Numbered from the stretch's first letter, positions 26,074 through 35,009 are shown. The stretch: 64,000 nt of DNA from Nostoc sp. PCC 7107 (GCF_000316625.1 NC_019676.1:2808501-2872500); one strand, 5' to 3'. The notes: generated by a model not told the origin, from the sequence alone. Translations and numbers: made by a program.

Positions 26074-27234
26074 TTAATCAGATTTAACTAACAAAATTCC
26101 TTCAGATACTAAGCGCGTAATTAGTGGGATAACATCACCTTCTAAATCTAAATCTGGCGACCAATCAACAATATTAAATAAGCTAAATTCATCACTGTTA
26201 AATAAATTTTCTACTAGGTTTTCTGGAATACCTTTGATGTCAATTTGTTTTGCACCAACCCGCACTTGATATTGGGATTTATCAATTTGCTGAATCCGAA
26301 TGCGGTGTAGTGGAGACCAGCTAAACCGAGTCATAAATAAATCAGGAAAAATATTAGTTCCGATTTGAGTAGGTAGATTAACTAAAAGCGATGGCTGATG
26401 TTGATAATTAAGAGTTTCTATGTATCTTTGGAAAATGTCAGGCTGATGTAGAGTCTCAATCAGATGCTGACGCAATGTATTTAGCTGCTGTTCTATCACA
26501 TTTGTATTACCATTTGCGATCGCTGGTAAGCTTTCGCGCCAACAGACATTTTCTCGTAAATCTTTCATCAGCCAATTCAGCCAGTCCAGCCCTGTCTGAC
26601 ATTCAATTCCAATTGTGAGATGAAGAGATGGCTGTTCGCAAGCTACAGCATAATGCCAATGTCCTCGCGGGATATATAGCAAATCTCCCGCTTTCAGTAC
26701 ACATTCTAGATAAGGTGGTTCTTGTGGTTGCTGTTGTTTTGATGATGGTATATGTGCAGTGGGGTATTGTACCGTTTCTTGGTAAACAAACCATTGCTTT
26801 TCACCATCGATTTGCAGAATTAGGACATCGTGAGTATCGTAGTGACAATCAAAGCCTTGTTGTTTGGCTGGTGAACAATATAAATTAACGTGGGTTTCAT
26901 AGCCAATATCATGTCGAAGATTTGCTGCAAGTTCAGCTACCGTCGCAACCCGATGATGTACCCCGTTGATGATCAGTGTAGCGCCTTGACGCAGGCGATC
27001 GCTCCACTCTTGCCGATTACGTGTCTCAGATAAGGATTTACCATTCATTGAGAATCGTAAATCTGGTTCTTTGAGTTTGTGATAGTTCAGCAGATCATTT
27101 AGACTTTTCCATGTAAAAATATTTTGCAACTTCTGATCATGCTCTGCTGGAATATGAATTGCTTTTTTCGTCCAGAACTCTGTCAAAAACTGATCTATTG
27201 GATAGGGTGCTAGTAGCTGCTGCAATGTCTTCAT
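26074..27234 (-). CDS. JmjC/cupin-4 type Fe(II)/2-oxoglutarate oxygenase
   Basis: A 386-residue protein of the cupin-4 (JmjC-like, RoxA/MINA-related) group. The iron triad is His131-Tyr-Asp133 in CHYDTHDVLILQIDG and His194 in IPRGHWHYAV. The QIDGEKQW segment after the first ligands is typical of this group. Bacterial relatives hydroxylate ribosomal protein or peptide side chains. The C-terminal third has a winged-helix-like character. The gene follows a secreted Asn-Ser repeat protein gene (27439..27762) by about 200 bases on the same strand, which may be coincidence or enzyme-substrate linkage. Confidence 0.85.
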   Translation of the reverse strand: MKTLQQLLAPYPIDQFLTEFWTKKAIHIPAEHDQKLQNIFTWKSLNDLLNYHKLKEPDLRFSMNGKSLSETRNRQEWSDRLRQGATLIINGVHHRVATVAELAANLRHDIGYETHVNLYCSPAKQQGFDCHYDTHDVLILQIDGEKQWFVYQETVQYPTAHIPSSKQQQPQEPPYLECVLKAGDLLYIPRGHWHYAVACEQPSLHLTIGIECQTGLDWLNWLMKDLRENVCWRESLPAIANGNTNVIEQQLNTLRQHLIETLHQPDIFQRYIETLNYQHQPSLLVNLPTQIGTNIFPDLFMTRFSWSPLHRIRIQQIDKSQYQVRVGAKQIDIKGIPENLVENLFNSDEFSLFNIVDWSPDLDLEGDVIPLITRLVSEGILLVKSD

Positions 27235-27438
27235 ATCATATTTTTTCAGAAACTATTTTTTAATTCATCGATTTACATACTCAATAAGTTGAGAAATGGG
27301 GCAATAACAGACGATGGTTTTGATCACCAATTGTGTTATCTTCAACCATCAATTACAGCCCCATATCATAGCTCTAAATTTTAGAGCTACAGTTTAAAAA
27401 TCCCTAAAAAATCCCATAAGTCAATACCTACGACGGTG

Positions 27439-27762
27439 TTAATCATCATCATCATCATCGTCATCTCCACTGTCGCTGTTGCTGTTGCTGTTGCTATTAC
27501 TATTGCTGTTGCTGTTGCTATTACTATTGCTGTTGCTGTTGCTGTTACTGTTGTTGTTACTATTACTATTGCTATTACCTGCAATAATTAGCTCAGAAGG
27601 TTCGCCACCAACTAAGTCAAGTACGCCAAATTCAATAGACGATGTACGTTTTGCCTCAGATTGTGCTGAAATAATAGCAGCATTAGCAGATTGGCTTTCT
27701 ATAGGTAAAAACAATCCAAAACTAGCGCCAATGAGTAATCCAAGGATAACTTTAGGATTCAT
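27439..27762 (-). CDS. Secreted Asn-Ser repeat protein with poly-Asp tail
   Basis: A 107-residue protein. Residues 1-28 are a signal peptide (hydrophobic VILGLLIGASFGLFL, cleavage after SANA). A short unique part (about 29-61, with SSIEFGVLDLVGGEP) is followed by about 18 Asn-Ser dipeptides and a closing run of eight Asp. GAGGTTT lies upstream of the ATG. The repeat is encoded by a GCTGTT-type hexamer array (about 27478-27577), so length should vary by slippage. It is AT the head of a same-strand pair with the JmjC oxygenase. Function unknown; a peptide substrate or a surface protein are both possible. Confidence 0.7.
   Translation of the reverse strand: MNPKVILGLLIGASFGLFLPIESQSANAAIISAQSEAKRTSSIEFGVLDLVGGEPSELIIAGNSNSNSNNNSNSNSNSNSNSNSNSNSNSNSNSNSDSGDDDDDDDD
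27478..27577. repeat. Hexanucleotide tandem repeat inside the Asn-Ser gene
   Basis: About 16 imperfect copies of a GCTGTT unit (read on the + strand), with ACT/ATT variants, encode the Asn-Ser tract. The synonymous variation within the array indicates some age rather than a very recent expansion. Confidence 0.8.
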
Positions 27763-28174
27763 GTTAAACCTCTTGATTGCTAATAGTGAAAGAGAAGGAA
27801 AAAATTTAAGTTTCTCTGTTCATCTCCATTCTTCAATCTATGAATGAAAGTAAGATGAAGAATTAGTGAGAAAATTCTCATGTATTTGTTAATAGCGAGA
27901 TAAGATAAACAGTGCATAGTTAGCTCAAATTGACTTGAGAAACAATATTAATTTGCGTTATTCAGCAGTGTCATCCACCAGTTTGATGCTATAAAAAACA
28001 CCTTTCTTTCCCTACTTCCTATGTTTCGTAAAATTACGGATTTGTTAATGATGAGGAATTGTGTATTTTTACAACATATATGTTACTTACTTTAACAGAT
28101 ACCTAAAATGCTTGCAGAGTTACAAGACTCGTAGACTAGACTAGTAGCACAGGGGAACAATTTAAAGGAAAATT
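27763..28174. other. Intergenic region of 412 bases
   Basis: Divergent promoter region between the Asn-Ser protein gene and the tandem VWA genes. It is AT-rich, with no ORF that I trust. AAAGGAAAATT at 28162-28172 is the ribosome site of the first VWA gene. No strong -35/-10 pair was identified. Confidence 0.35.
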
Positions 28175-28780
28175 ATGATGAGCGATCGCGACTATACATT
28201 AATCCTGGACAAAAGCGGGAGTATGTCTACACCTGACCAGGTAGGTGGTAGAAGTAGATGGGAGATAGCCCAAGAATCTACTCTCGCTTTAGCCAGAAAA
28301 TGCGAACAATTTGACCCAGATGGCATTACAGTTTATGTCTTTTCTGGCAAATTTAGACGTTACGATGATGTGACCTCAGCTAAAGTTTCGCAAATCTTCC
28401 TAGAAAATGACCCAGCCGGTACTACCAACTTAGCTGGTGTCCTTCATGATGCAACTAATAATTATTTTCAACGCAAAGCCGCAGGTAAGACCAAAGCCAA
28501 TGGTGAAACTATATTAGTAATTACCGATGGTGAACCAGATGATCGCAAAGCTGTTTTTGAAGTGATTATCCAAGCAACTCGTCAAATGGAACGGGATGAA
28601 GAATTAGGAATATCTATCATTCAAGTGGGTTCAGATGCACAAGCCACTAAGTTTCTCAAAGCTTTAGACGATCAATTGCAAGGTGTAGGCGCTAAATTTG
28701 ATATCTGCGATACCATTACTTTAGAAGATTTAGAAGATATGAGTCTTGCAGATGTGTTGATGAATGCAATTACAGATTGA
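28175..28780 (+). CDS. VWA domain protein, first of a tandem pair
   Basis: A 201-residue protein that is essentially one von Willebrand A domain. The metal-ion-dependent adhesion site is complete: DKSGS at residues 12-16, a Thr in AGTTNLAGVL, and Asp in VITDGEPDDRKAV. There is no signal peptide or membrane segment, so it acts in the cytoplasm. It resembles the small TerY-type VWA proteins of stress-response clusters. The next gene encodes a close paralogue of equal length after 59 bases. AAAGGAAAATT precedes the ATG pair. Partner proteins are not obvious in the neighbourhood. Confidence 0.88.
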   Translation: MMSDRDYTLILDKSGSMSTPDQVGGRSRWEIAQESTLALARKCEQFDPDGITVYVFSGKFRRYDDVTSAKVSQIFLENDPAGTTNLAGVLHDATNNYFQRKAAGKTKANGETILVITDGEPDDRKAVFEVIIQATRQMERDEELGISIIQVGSDAQATKFLKALDDQLQGVGAKFDICDTITLEDLEDMSLADVLMNAITD

Positions 28781-28839
28781 TCAAACGTTAATGGTCAATT
28801 TAGGTTATCAACACAAATAAATAATTGGAGAAATTAATT

Positions 28840-29445
28840 ATGCTAGACAGCCGAGATTATACTTTAATTATTGATAAAAGTGGCAGCATGGCAACCCCAG
28901 ACCAAAAAGGCGGCAGAAGCCGCTGGGTTGCCGCCCAAGAATCTACTTTGGCTTTAGCTAGTAAGTGTGAACAATTTGATCCCGATGGGATAACTGTTTA
29001 TGTGTTTTCGGGAAGATTTAAGCGATATGAAAATGTCACGACTAGTAAAGTTACCCAAATTTTCCAAGAAAATGATCCATCTGGAACTACAGACTTAGCT
29101 GCTGTCTTAAAACACGCCACAGATGATTATTTTCAACGTAAGTCTTCTGGTCAAACAAAGTCAAATGGAGAAACAATTTTAGTAGTAACTGATGGTGAAC
29201 CAGATGACCGCAAAGCAGTTATGCGAGTAATTATTGAAGCTTCTCGGCGGATGGACAAAGACGAAGAACTAGGAATTTCCTTTATTCAAGTTGGTTCAGA
29301 TCAACAAGCCACGCGCTTTCTCAAAGTATTAGATGATGAACTGCAAAGCGCTGGGGCAAAATTTGATATCTGTGACACCATTACAATGGAAGATATGGAA
29401 GATTTAAGTTTGTCCGAAGTTCTACTCAACGCTATTAACGATTAA
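28840..29445 (+). CDS. VWA domain protein, second of a tandem pair
   Basis: A 201-residue paralogue of the preceding gene, with the same MIDAS residues (DKSGS, SGTTDLAAVL, VVTDGEPDDRKAV) and the same end (LLNAIND versus LMNAITD). The start is ATG 28840 with GGAG 11 bases upstream; a TTG at 28825 would add five residues and break the length match. Clear tandem duplication with many synonymous and some conservative changes, so both copies have been under selection. A small coiled-coil protein gene follows at 29753 on the same strand. Confidence 0.88.
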   Translation: MLDSRDYTLIIDKSGSMATPDQKGGRSRWVAAQESTLALASKCEQFDPDGITVYVFSGRFKRYENVTTSKVTQIFQENDPSGTTDLAAVLKHATDDYFQRKSSGQTKSNGETILVVTDGEPDDRKAVMRVIIEASRRMDKDEELGISFIQVGSDQQATRFLKVLDDELQSAGAKFDICDTITMEDMEDLSLSEVLLNAIND

Positions 29446-29752
29446 AAAGACAAAAGACTAGTACAGCACGGCGGAAATAAACAGACCATAAGGAATTGCT
29501 AAAAAGCTTGTGGGATAACTATTCTTTCTTTTGCCTTTTGCCTTCGGTTCGCCATTTGACGACAGTTGCCTCAAGTCGGGAGACCCGCCCACGGCACTGT
29601 CTCCTTTATGCCGGGAAAGCCGTCCACCGCAATGGCTCACTTTTTACCTTTGCCTTTTTCTACTAGGCGTTAGTCTTTTGTCCTTTTGCATTTTTCAAGC
29701 CTGATCAAAAGTTAATTACAAATTAATAATTATAAATGACAAATTTAAGACA
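29446..29752. repeat. Intergenic region with dispersed repeat
   Basis: This gap of 307 bases is mostly repeat material: AAGAC/CTTTTGCC-type heptamers and, at 29611-29641, a GC-richer block reading on the minus strand GCCATTGCGGTGGACGG then TTCCCGGCATAAA. The same block recurs at 63719-63750. No gene is seen. The 60-codon minus-strand ORF here is repeat-derived. Confidence 0.55.
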
Positions 29753-30151
29753 ATGGACTCTATTGATAAACTCTTAGCTCAAATCAAAGCGGAATATGAC
29801 CCCGTAAAATCCGCACCCGCACCACAACAATCTAAACCAGATGTAATCTCACCATTCATTGCAACACCATCTAAATCGCAATCTATCATCGATAACATTT
29901 TGGCGGAAGTAAAAGCTGATGTCGAAGAACAAGCCGCCGCTGAGGAGTTGCAAAAACAACAAGAACTAGAACAAGAACGCATTCGACAAAAACAAATCAA
30001 AACCCAACAATTAGAAGTTTTGCAAAAACAAGCAAAGGAATGGTTAAAAAAATTAGATCCTCTGTCACCTGAAGGATTATGGTTTGAAAGTTTTGCGGAG
30101 GGCTACCCCTCGAAATTAGCAGCAGCAATTGAATATTTACAAAATAATTAA
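29753..30151 (+). CDS. Small coiled-coil protein
   Basis: A 132-residue soluble protein. It begins MDSIDKLLAQIKAEYD and repeats a related helix near residues 45-57 (SIIDNILAEVKADVEE), which suggests an internal duplication. A Glu/Gln/Lys-rich coiled coil spans about 60-100. It ends with a compact part, WLKKLDPLSPEGLWFESFA and EYLQNN. I believe this pattern is conserved in cyanobacteria, but no function is known to me. It lies downstream of the VWA pair on the same strand with a repeat-filled gap, so a functional link is only possible. Confidence 0.65.
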   Translation: MDSIDKLLAQIKAEYDPVKSAPAPQQSKPDVISPFIATPSKSQSIIDNILAEVKADVEEQAAAEELQKQQELEQERIRQKQIKTQQLEVLQKQAKEWLKKLDPLSPEGLWFESFAEGYPSKLAAAIEYLQNN

Positions 30152-30235
30152 ATAATTAATTTAGAGTTTTTATTGACAATTAATCTGAGATATGAAATAT
30201 TTCCAACAGCATCAAGAACACCATTTAAGTGACTC

Positions 30236-30595
30236 TTATTCTGACTCTTGAATTCTGACTCCTGAATTCTGGGGTAAATGCTCAACCGCCCAATTGTGCA
30301 TAGCATAGAGAATAGGTTTCAGACTTTCGCCCAAGGTTGTGAGTGAATATTCTACCTTGGGAGGTATTTGTGCATAAACTTGTCGATGTACTATCCCATC
30401 TTCTTCCATTTCTCTAAGTTGCTGAGTTAACATCTTTTGAGTAATTCCAGGTAAAGCTCGTTGCAATTCACCAAAGCGTTTTACATCAGTGATTAATTCC
30501 CTAATAATTAAAACTTTCCAGCGTCCGCCAATTACTTTCAAGGTATTTTCTACTTCACATGTTAGCCTGCGATCGCTTTCTGCTTCTGCTTTCAT
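30236..30595 (-). CDS. HxlR family winged-helix transcriptional regulator
   Basis: A 119-residue HxlR-type regulator. The conserved run [57 protein letters not shown] and [16 protein letters not shown] covers the winged helix-turn-helix. The N-terminal Cys (near residue 12) is the position used for redox or aldehyde sensing in some members. Start at ATG 30595 gives the normal family length; an ATG at 30640 would add 15 residues. The last residues ([10 protein letters not shown]) are encoded by an intergenic-type AGTCAGAATTC repeat. A target gene is not evident nearby. Confidence 0.88.
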   Translation of the reverse strand: MKAEAESDRRLTCEVENTLKVIGGRWKVLIIRELITDVKRFGELQRALPGITQKMLTQQLREMEEDGIVHRQVYAQIPPKVEYSLTTLGESLKPILYAMHNWAVEHLPQNSGVRIQESE

Positions 30596-31444
30596 AGTTA
30601 TTTTATAGAATTTCCTAATCTGCTGAATTACTAAATACATTGCTAATAAAATTAGGCAACCCCACCGAAGTTTGCTTGGAGGGAAACCCTCCTGGCAACT
30701 TCTCTCTGCGCCACTCTGCGTTCAAAAACATTAATTCTGTACCTCACTTGACCGAAAATCGCTATACTTAGTGGAAGTGAAGAATACTCGATTACTAAAA
30801 GACTTTATTGTGATCTGTTATAAAGAAGCAACAATATAGTAAAAGAGGCAGAAAGCTTTCCTGCCTCCGTTTAAACTGCTTAAGCAGTTCAGTAATATTT
30901 CCATACTGATTTTCACACGTGTCTATTTCACTTCACAATGTATACGCAACACTGTTTTAACTGCTGTTGATCAAATTATTTTTCCATAAACAAAACTAGT
31001 AAGGGCGTGTTATTGCTACGCCTATACTAGTTTAAGAATATAAATGTTCCTCACGCTGGCGTTCGGAACTCTGGAAGATCTAGACAAACTTAGTTAAGTT
31101 GAACCAAGGCGATCGCATCTGGCGGTAAAATACACAATTGTCGTCATAGTTTGACATATCTGTATAATTTTGCCCTTGTGTGCATCAGGTATACAAAGAT
31201 GCCACTATGTAACTTATTTTTAGTCAACTACCTTAATCACAGCAATTGCTATTCTCCAAGAAGCTGCACCAAAGCGCGTCTACAAATCGGGAAAACACCC
31301 AATATATTAACTCACCGCTATGGGTTTACGCTCTGTCAATCATAGCCACCAGTAATCTTTGATTTAGTCAATCAAAACTCATGGACAATTAAAAATTAAA
31401 AACCAGAAAGTTGATTTTTAATTTTTAATTTCTCCTTGCTAGTC
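30596..31444. other. Long intergenic region with hairpins
   Basis: About 850 bases with no reliable gene. A hairpin GAGGCAG/CTGCCTC with an A-T-rich loop lies at 30846-30869, followed by the palindrome AACTGCTTAAGCAGTT at 30874-30889. These could belong to a small RNA or a terminator without a T-run. A HIP1-core site lies near 31110. A 64-codon ORF at 31151 has no ribosome site or recognisable product and was not accepted. AT-rich direct repeats precede the RRM gene end (31388-31440). Confidence 0.4.
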
Positions 31445-31930
31445 TTAATTTGTGGTTTGTGCTGCTAACATCTGCTTGAGCTTTTCTAGTTCCGATGCCC
31501 AACGGGGATCTGGACGAATTGCATCTGAGTCAGTTGATGTGCTACTTTCGCGCCCACCACTACTGCGTTTAGACTTTTTAGAGCCTTTGTCACGACGATT
31601 GCTTTCTTTATTACTGCTAGGAGTAGGAGTGCTATGTACAGCAGCTTTAGGCGCTTGCTCTTCGCCTTCATCACCCTTGGTGCGGGGCAATGCTTTTTCT
31701 AGCTTAATTGGGGTATCTTTGAACATCTGACCATTATATTTTTCAATAATTTGATCAGCTTGTTCGTCATTGTTGACGGTCAAGAACCCAAAACCACGAC
31801 ACTTACCAGTTTTTCGGTCTTTAATTAGTTTTGTGGTAACAGCATCGCCTTCTGCCGCAAAAACTGCTTGCAGATCTTGACGATCTATTTCTTCTTTTGG
31901 CAAATTGCCTATATATAGGCGAACGGACAT
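31445..31930 (-). CDS. RRM-type RNA-binding protein (Rbp family)
   Basis: A 161-residue glycine-poor Rbp. The single RRM (residues 1-80) has RNP2 LYIGNL at 5-10 and RNP1 KCRGFGFL, both complete. A Ser/Lys/Arg-rich low-complexity linker (about 85-135) and an acidic-aromatic end (RWASELEKLKQML) follow. Cyanobacterial Rbps bind RNA and are often induced by cold through long leaders; the ORF-free 590 bases upstream fit that. ATG 31930 is chosen because GGAGG lies 8 bases upstream; the in-frame extension to 31963 lacks a site. Confidence 0.9.
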   Translation of the reverse strand: MSVRLYIGNLPKEEIDRQDLQAVFAAEGDAVTTKLIKDRKTGKCRGFGFLTVNNDEQADQIIEKYNGQMFKDTPIKLEKALPRTKGDEGEEQAPKAAVHSTPTPSSNKESNRRDKGSKKSKRSSGGRESSTSTDSDAIRPDPRWASELEKLKQMLAAQTTN

Positions 31931-32520
31931 GACTATACCTCCAGAGTTTAATGAACGTAGCAAGGCAAGAGAACAATCACTTGGTTTTGGCTTTTAAATA
32001 GATGCTTTTGATTAAATTTGCCATAAACCAATTTTTTTGACTCCAAACTGTCAACTTATACAATACAGTTTTTCGTTTGGATAAAGCTTGTATATTACAA
32101 AAGCGCATACAACGCTCAGTTAATACCACCTTAATTCTAAAATTTGTAAATTTATTAGCCTACTGTCTGCCACAGTAAACATTTTTTTGATGTCCTTGCC
32201 CGCAGAATTCAACACCATTCCCTACATTATCACGGTATCTTCTACGTAGCTAGTTCACAACACACATTTCCGATTATATTGCGAGTCAATAGTAACATAA
32301 AATACATTTTTTTCTCAAGAACGGATATTTTAAACAAAAACCAGCCATTGGCTGGTCTAGCTGCTGCTGTGTTGGGAGGATAAAAAGATGGATTAGCTTA
32401 AGCAGTTACTAAGCTAGGATGCTTAAGTCATGGTGGTTGTTTAGGACATTGTTAATAAATGTAACACTTGTAAAGAAATGTTGCAAGTTTCGTCATTTGT
32501 GATTTTTTCCCTAAGCCCTA
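31931..32520. other. Leader/intergenic region upstream of the RRM gene
   Basis: These 590 bases separate two leftward genes. The part next to the RRM start is AT-rich and could be a long 5' untranslated leader of the kind found on cold-regulated rbp genes. A minus-strand terminator for the upstream gene lies at 32334-32356. I see no ORF. Confidence 0.4.
32334..32356 (-). terminator. Intrinsic terminator after the M48-like gene
   Basis: On the minus strand CCAGCC and GGCTGG arms (32341-32346 and 32350-32355) enclose a 3-base loop and run into TTTTTG. It lies about 165 bases beyond the stop of the M48-like gene and ends its transcript before the RRM leader. Confidence 0.72.
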
Positions 32521-34731
32521 CTAACCTAGAAGAAAAATGTATGCACCCCAAGCCTGTGCGGCTATGGCCAAAATGGTAGACCAAATCGGATGAGGACTAT
32601 AAAGGGTGGCTCCAGTTTGAGTTTGTACAGACTGGATATCGATCCAAGGTGTTGCGCCACGACGGAACCAGCCTATGACAGTAACTTGCCGTCCAATCAA
32701 ATCTGGAAGATGGACTTTCTGCCCCAAGCATAGCCAAGGAACGTGGTGCAATTTCACCAAACCAGTGCTGGACTTTAATATAAAGTCTTGTGCTACAGAA
32801 TTTGCTGTGCCAGAGCGACCTAACAATTGGCCGACCAAGCAGACACTAGTACTATCTATGGGGATGGCAGAGGGATTAGCTAACAAGTTAGGTAAATTTT
32901 CATTAGCTTGGTAATTAGCAGTTTTGAGATTTGGAAAAAAAGCATTCATCCGAATGACTAAACCAATGCTAAAACCAATCAGTAGGCAACCACTAACAAA
33001 ATTCCAATCTTCATAAATCCATTTCAAGTTCAAAAATTTGAGGCTGAAAGCAGTTTGCCAACTCAACCAAATTAATCCTGCAAATCCAAAACCTATGGGA
33101 ATACCTAAAAAAGGCGCGATTTGCAGTAAAAACGATTGACGTGTAGTTTTAATAAACTGTTCGTTGGCAAGATGGAGTTCAGTTTCTATGTGCCAGTGGC
33201 GGGCTATTTGACACAGCCATTGGATACGCTGACCGATTAACGGATGGCTATTATTAATTGCCATCCAGTGACGATAGGGATTGATGTGATCCCACATCAA
33301 GGCTGACTCAAAGGGAATATGACCAGCAATACTACCCAAAGATAGGCTTTGTTGATAGCTGATGGGCATGAGGAGATTTAGACATTCTAGCTGACAATTG
33401 GTATGTTGTACTTGTTGAATATCATGGGCAATGCCGATCGCAATTTTCAAGAAAGCCCGAATTAAAGCGTTAGGATTACCAGTGATTTCGGCAGCTAGGC
33501 GATCGCTATAATAATGCCGCGATCGCGATAACCATAAAGCTGTCCCCGTAAATAAACACCAAATTCCATAAGTCAGACTAGAGAATATATTAAACGGCCA
33601 CTGCCCAAAACCAGGCGAGATATTGTTTCCCCACTGAGAAATTTGCTGATATAAACGATAAATAGGCAAAGTCAGCAGTAATACCAAGGACATAACTAAA
33701 TAATCACCGTGGGCAATATGTCCCAACTGTGTAGCATAGATAGTCGCAATTTCATCATCTGCCAGTTGATTTAATAGCCCTTGACTGACGACAATCCGCG
33801 CATTGCGGGGCAAATTGCCGTAGGTTAAAGCTATGGGTGTATTGATGGGTAAAATTCGCAGATGAGGTAATTGCCAGCGTTTTTGCTGACAGTATCGCTG
33901 GAGGACTCTGGCTGTTTCTCTGCTGCGGCTGTGCAAGATATCTTTTGATAGGGGTTGCTGACTACAAAACCGAGTTAGTAACCAATCCAATAGCCAAGGG
34001 GAAAGGGCGATCGCACTAAACAAAATTCCTATTACCACCAGCTTGGGGTCGCGGTAGAAAAACGGCAATGGTGCCAAATAGGGTAACTTGTCTAAAATTA
34101 CATTCACCGATACCATTACGACCTTCAAGAGAAACTCCATCACCCAAAACAAAGCAACGATGGTGAAGAGTGCCTGTAAACGCAAGAGCAGTAATTTCGG
34201 TTTACGTAAAGGTTGCCATACCTTGGCGCGTTTTGCTTGTCGCCAGTAAATATTTAGCCGTTGAGTTGGTGTATATTCATCTGACTCTGTAACCCGATTT
34301 TGTGATGCTACAGGCGTTTCTATGAAACTATTTTGATAATGACTTGGCTGTGTCGGTTTTTCTAGCAAAGACTGTTGTATGCGTCCTGATACCACAGTCG
34401 ATGAGTTGCCAGAATTTGTAGTTTCTTTTGATGTTTGTGGAGATACTTTTTTTGTTTTTTTACGTTTTGTTAAATGTGTTAAAGCGCGTTCTGCCCACTC
34501 TTGAACTTGGGGATTTTGGCTATCTCTGAGAGTTTGACACAGGGCGATCGCCTTGCGGGCTTCGCCAGTACGGGCATAGGCCATAACTAACCCAACACGA
34601 GCTTGTAAGCTAGTAGTACTATTGCCTTTACTACTAGCAACAGGCTCTAGTTGAGCGATCGCTGTTTGATAATCTCCCTGCTTGAGGGCAGTTAAACCAG
34701 CCTCCAAAGATGATTCAGAATATGAAGGCAT
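32521..34731 (-). CDS. M48-like membrane protein lacking the zinc motif (pseudoprotease)
   Basis: A 736-residue membrane protein. Residues 1-95 form a TPR-like helical pair (AGLTALKQGDYQTAIAQLEP). Membrane helices lie near 175-260 and 340-400, with others later. The region RILPINTPIALTYGNLP and IVVSQGLLNQLADDEIATI is that of M48 metallopeptidases, but the HExxH box reads TQLGHIAH (about residues 335-342), lacking the first His and the Glu. The downstream third-ligand region reads RHYYSDRLAAE instead of REYxAD. It should not bind zinc as M48 enzymes do. Role unknown; a scaffold or substrate-binding role is possible. Confidence 0.78.
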   Translation of the reverse strand: MPSYSESSLEAGLTALKQGDYQTAIAQLEPVASSKGNSTTSLQARVGLVMAYARTGEARKAIALCQTLRDSQNPQVQEWAERALTHLTKRKKTKKVSPQTSKETTNSGNSSTVVSGRIQQSLLEKPTQPSHYQNSFIETPVASQNRVTESDEYTPTQRLNIYWRQAKRAKVWQPLRKPKLLLLRLQALFTIVALFWVMEFLLKVVMVSVNVILDKLPYLAPLPFFYRDPKLVVIGILFSAIALSPWLLDWLLTRFCSQQPLSKDILHSRSRETARVLQRYCQQKRWQLPHLRILPINTPIALTYGNLPRNARIVVSQGLLNQLADDEIATIYATQLGHIAHGDYLVMSLVLLLTLPIYRLYQQISQWGNNISPGFGQWPFNIFSSLTYGIWCLFTGTALWLSRSRHYYSDRLAAEITGNPNALIRAFLKIAIGIAHDIQQVQHTNCQLECLNLLMPISYQQSLSLGSIAGHIPFESALMWDHINPYRHWMAINNSHPLIGQRIQWLCQIARHWHIETELHLANEQFIKTTRQSFLLQIAPFLGIPIGFGFAGLIWLSWQTAFSLKFLNLKWIYEDWNFVSGCLLIGFSIGLVIRMNAFFPNLKTANYQANENLPNLLANPSAIPIDSTSVCLVGQLLGRSGTANSVAQDFILKSSTGLVKLHHVPWLCLGQKVHLPDLIGRQVTVIGWFRRGATPWIDIQSVQTQTGATLYSPHPIWSTILAIAAQAWGAYIFLLG

Positions 34732-34770
34732 AGAAATTCTGGCACTCCAATCTCTGCTAACTGATCGAAT

Positions 34771-34810
34771 AAGGTAAAAGGAAAAAGGTAAAAGGTAAAA
34801 GGCAAAAGTA
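34771..34810. repeat. Short tandem repeat, AAAAGGT heptamer
   Basis: About five copies of AAGGTAAAAG/AAAAGGC-type heptamers lie just upstream of the M48-like gene. The same heptamer family recurs at 7217-7250, 50598-50665 and 63704-63718. Confidence 0.65.
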
Positions 34811-34972
34811 AAGAAGAATAAAGTTGCTCACCAGTAACTAGACTGCTGCGCCTCGCGTTTTAGATATAAGATTTTCTTTTTACTTTTCACTTTTAGCTTT
34901 TGACTTTTGATCCACGGTGATATAACAACGCGACCCCGCGATGCCGTGGACATCAACTATACCCGATAAGTA

Positions 34973-35009
34973 GAATTCAGGAGTCAGAATTCAGGAGTCA
35001 GAATTCAAA
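34973..35009. repeat. Tandem repeat, AGGAGTCAGAATTC unit
   Basis: Two and a half copies of a 14-base AGGAGTCAGAATTC unit lie 34 bases beyond the prfC stop codon. The same unit, inverted, forms the 3' end of the HxlR gene at 30236-30270. Confidence 0.7.

Noticed and set aside
27478-27577. The hexamer array considered as a CRISPR-like or regulatory repeat.
   Set aside because: It is in frame, encodes Asn-Ser dipeptides without spacers, and lies inside a signal-peptide-bearing gene.
27479-27847. A + strand ORF with a poly-Leu N-terminus.
   Set aside because: It is the antisense of the Asn-Ser repeat; the minus-strand gene has a ribosome site and a proper signal peptide.
31151-31345. A 64-codon + strand ORF in a long gap.
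   Set aside because: No ribosome site, no recognisable product, codon use not like neighbours.
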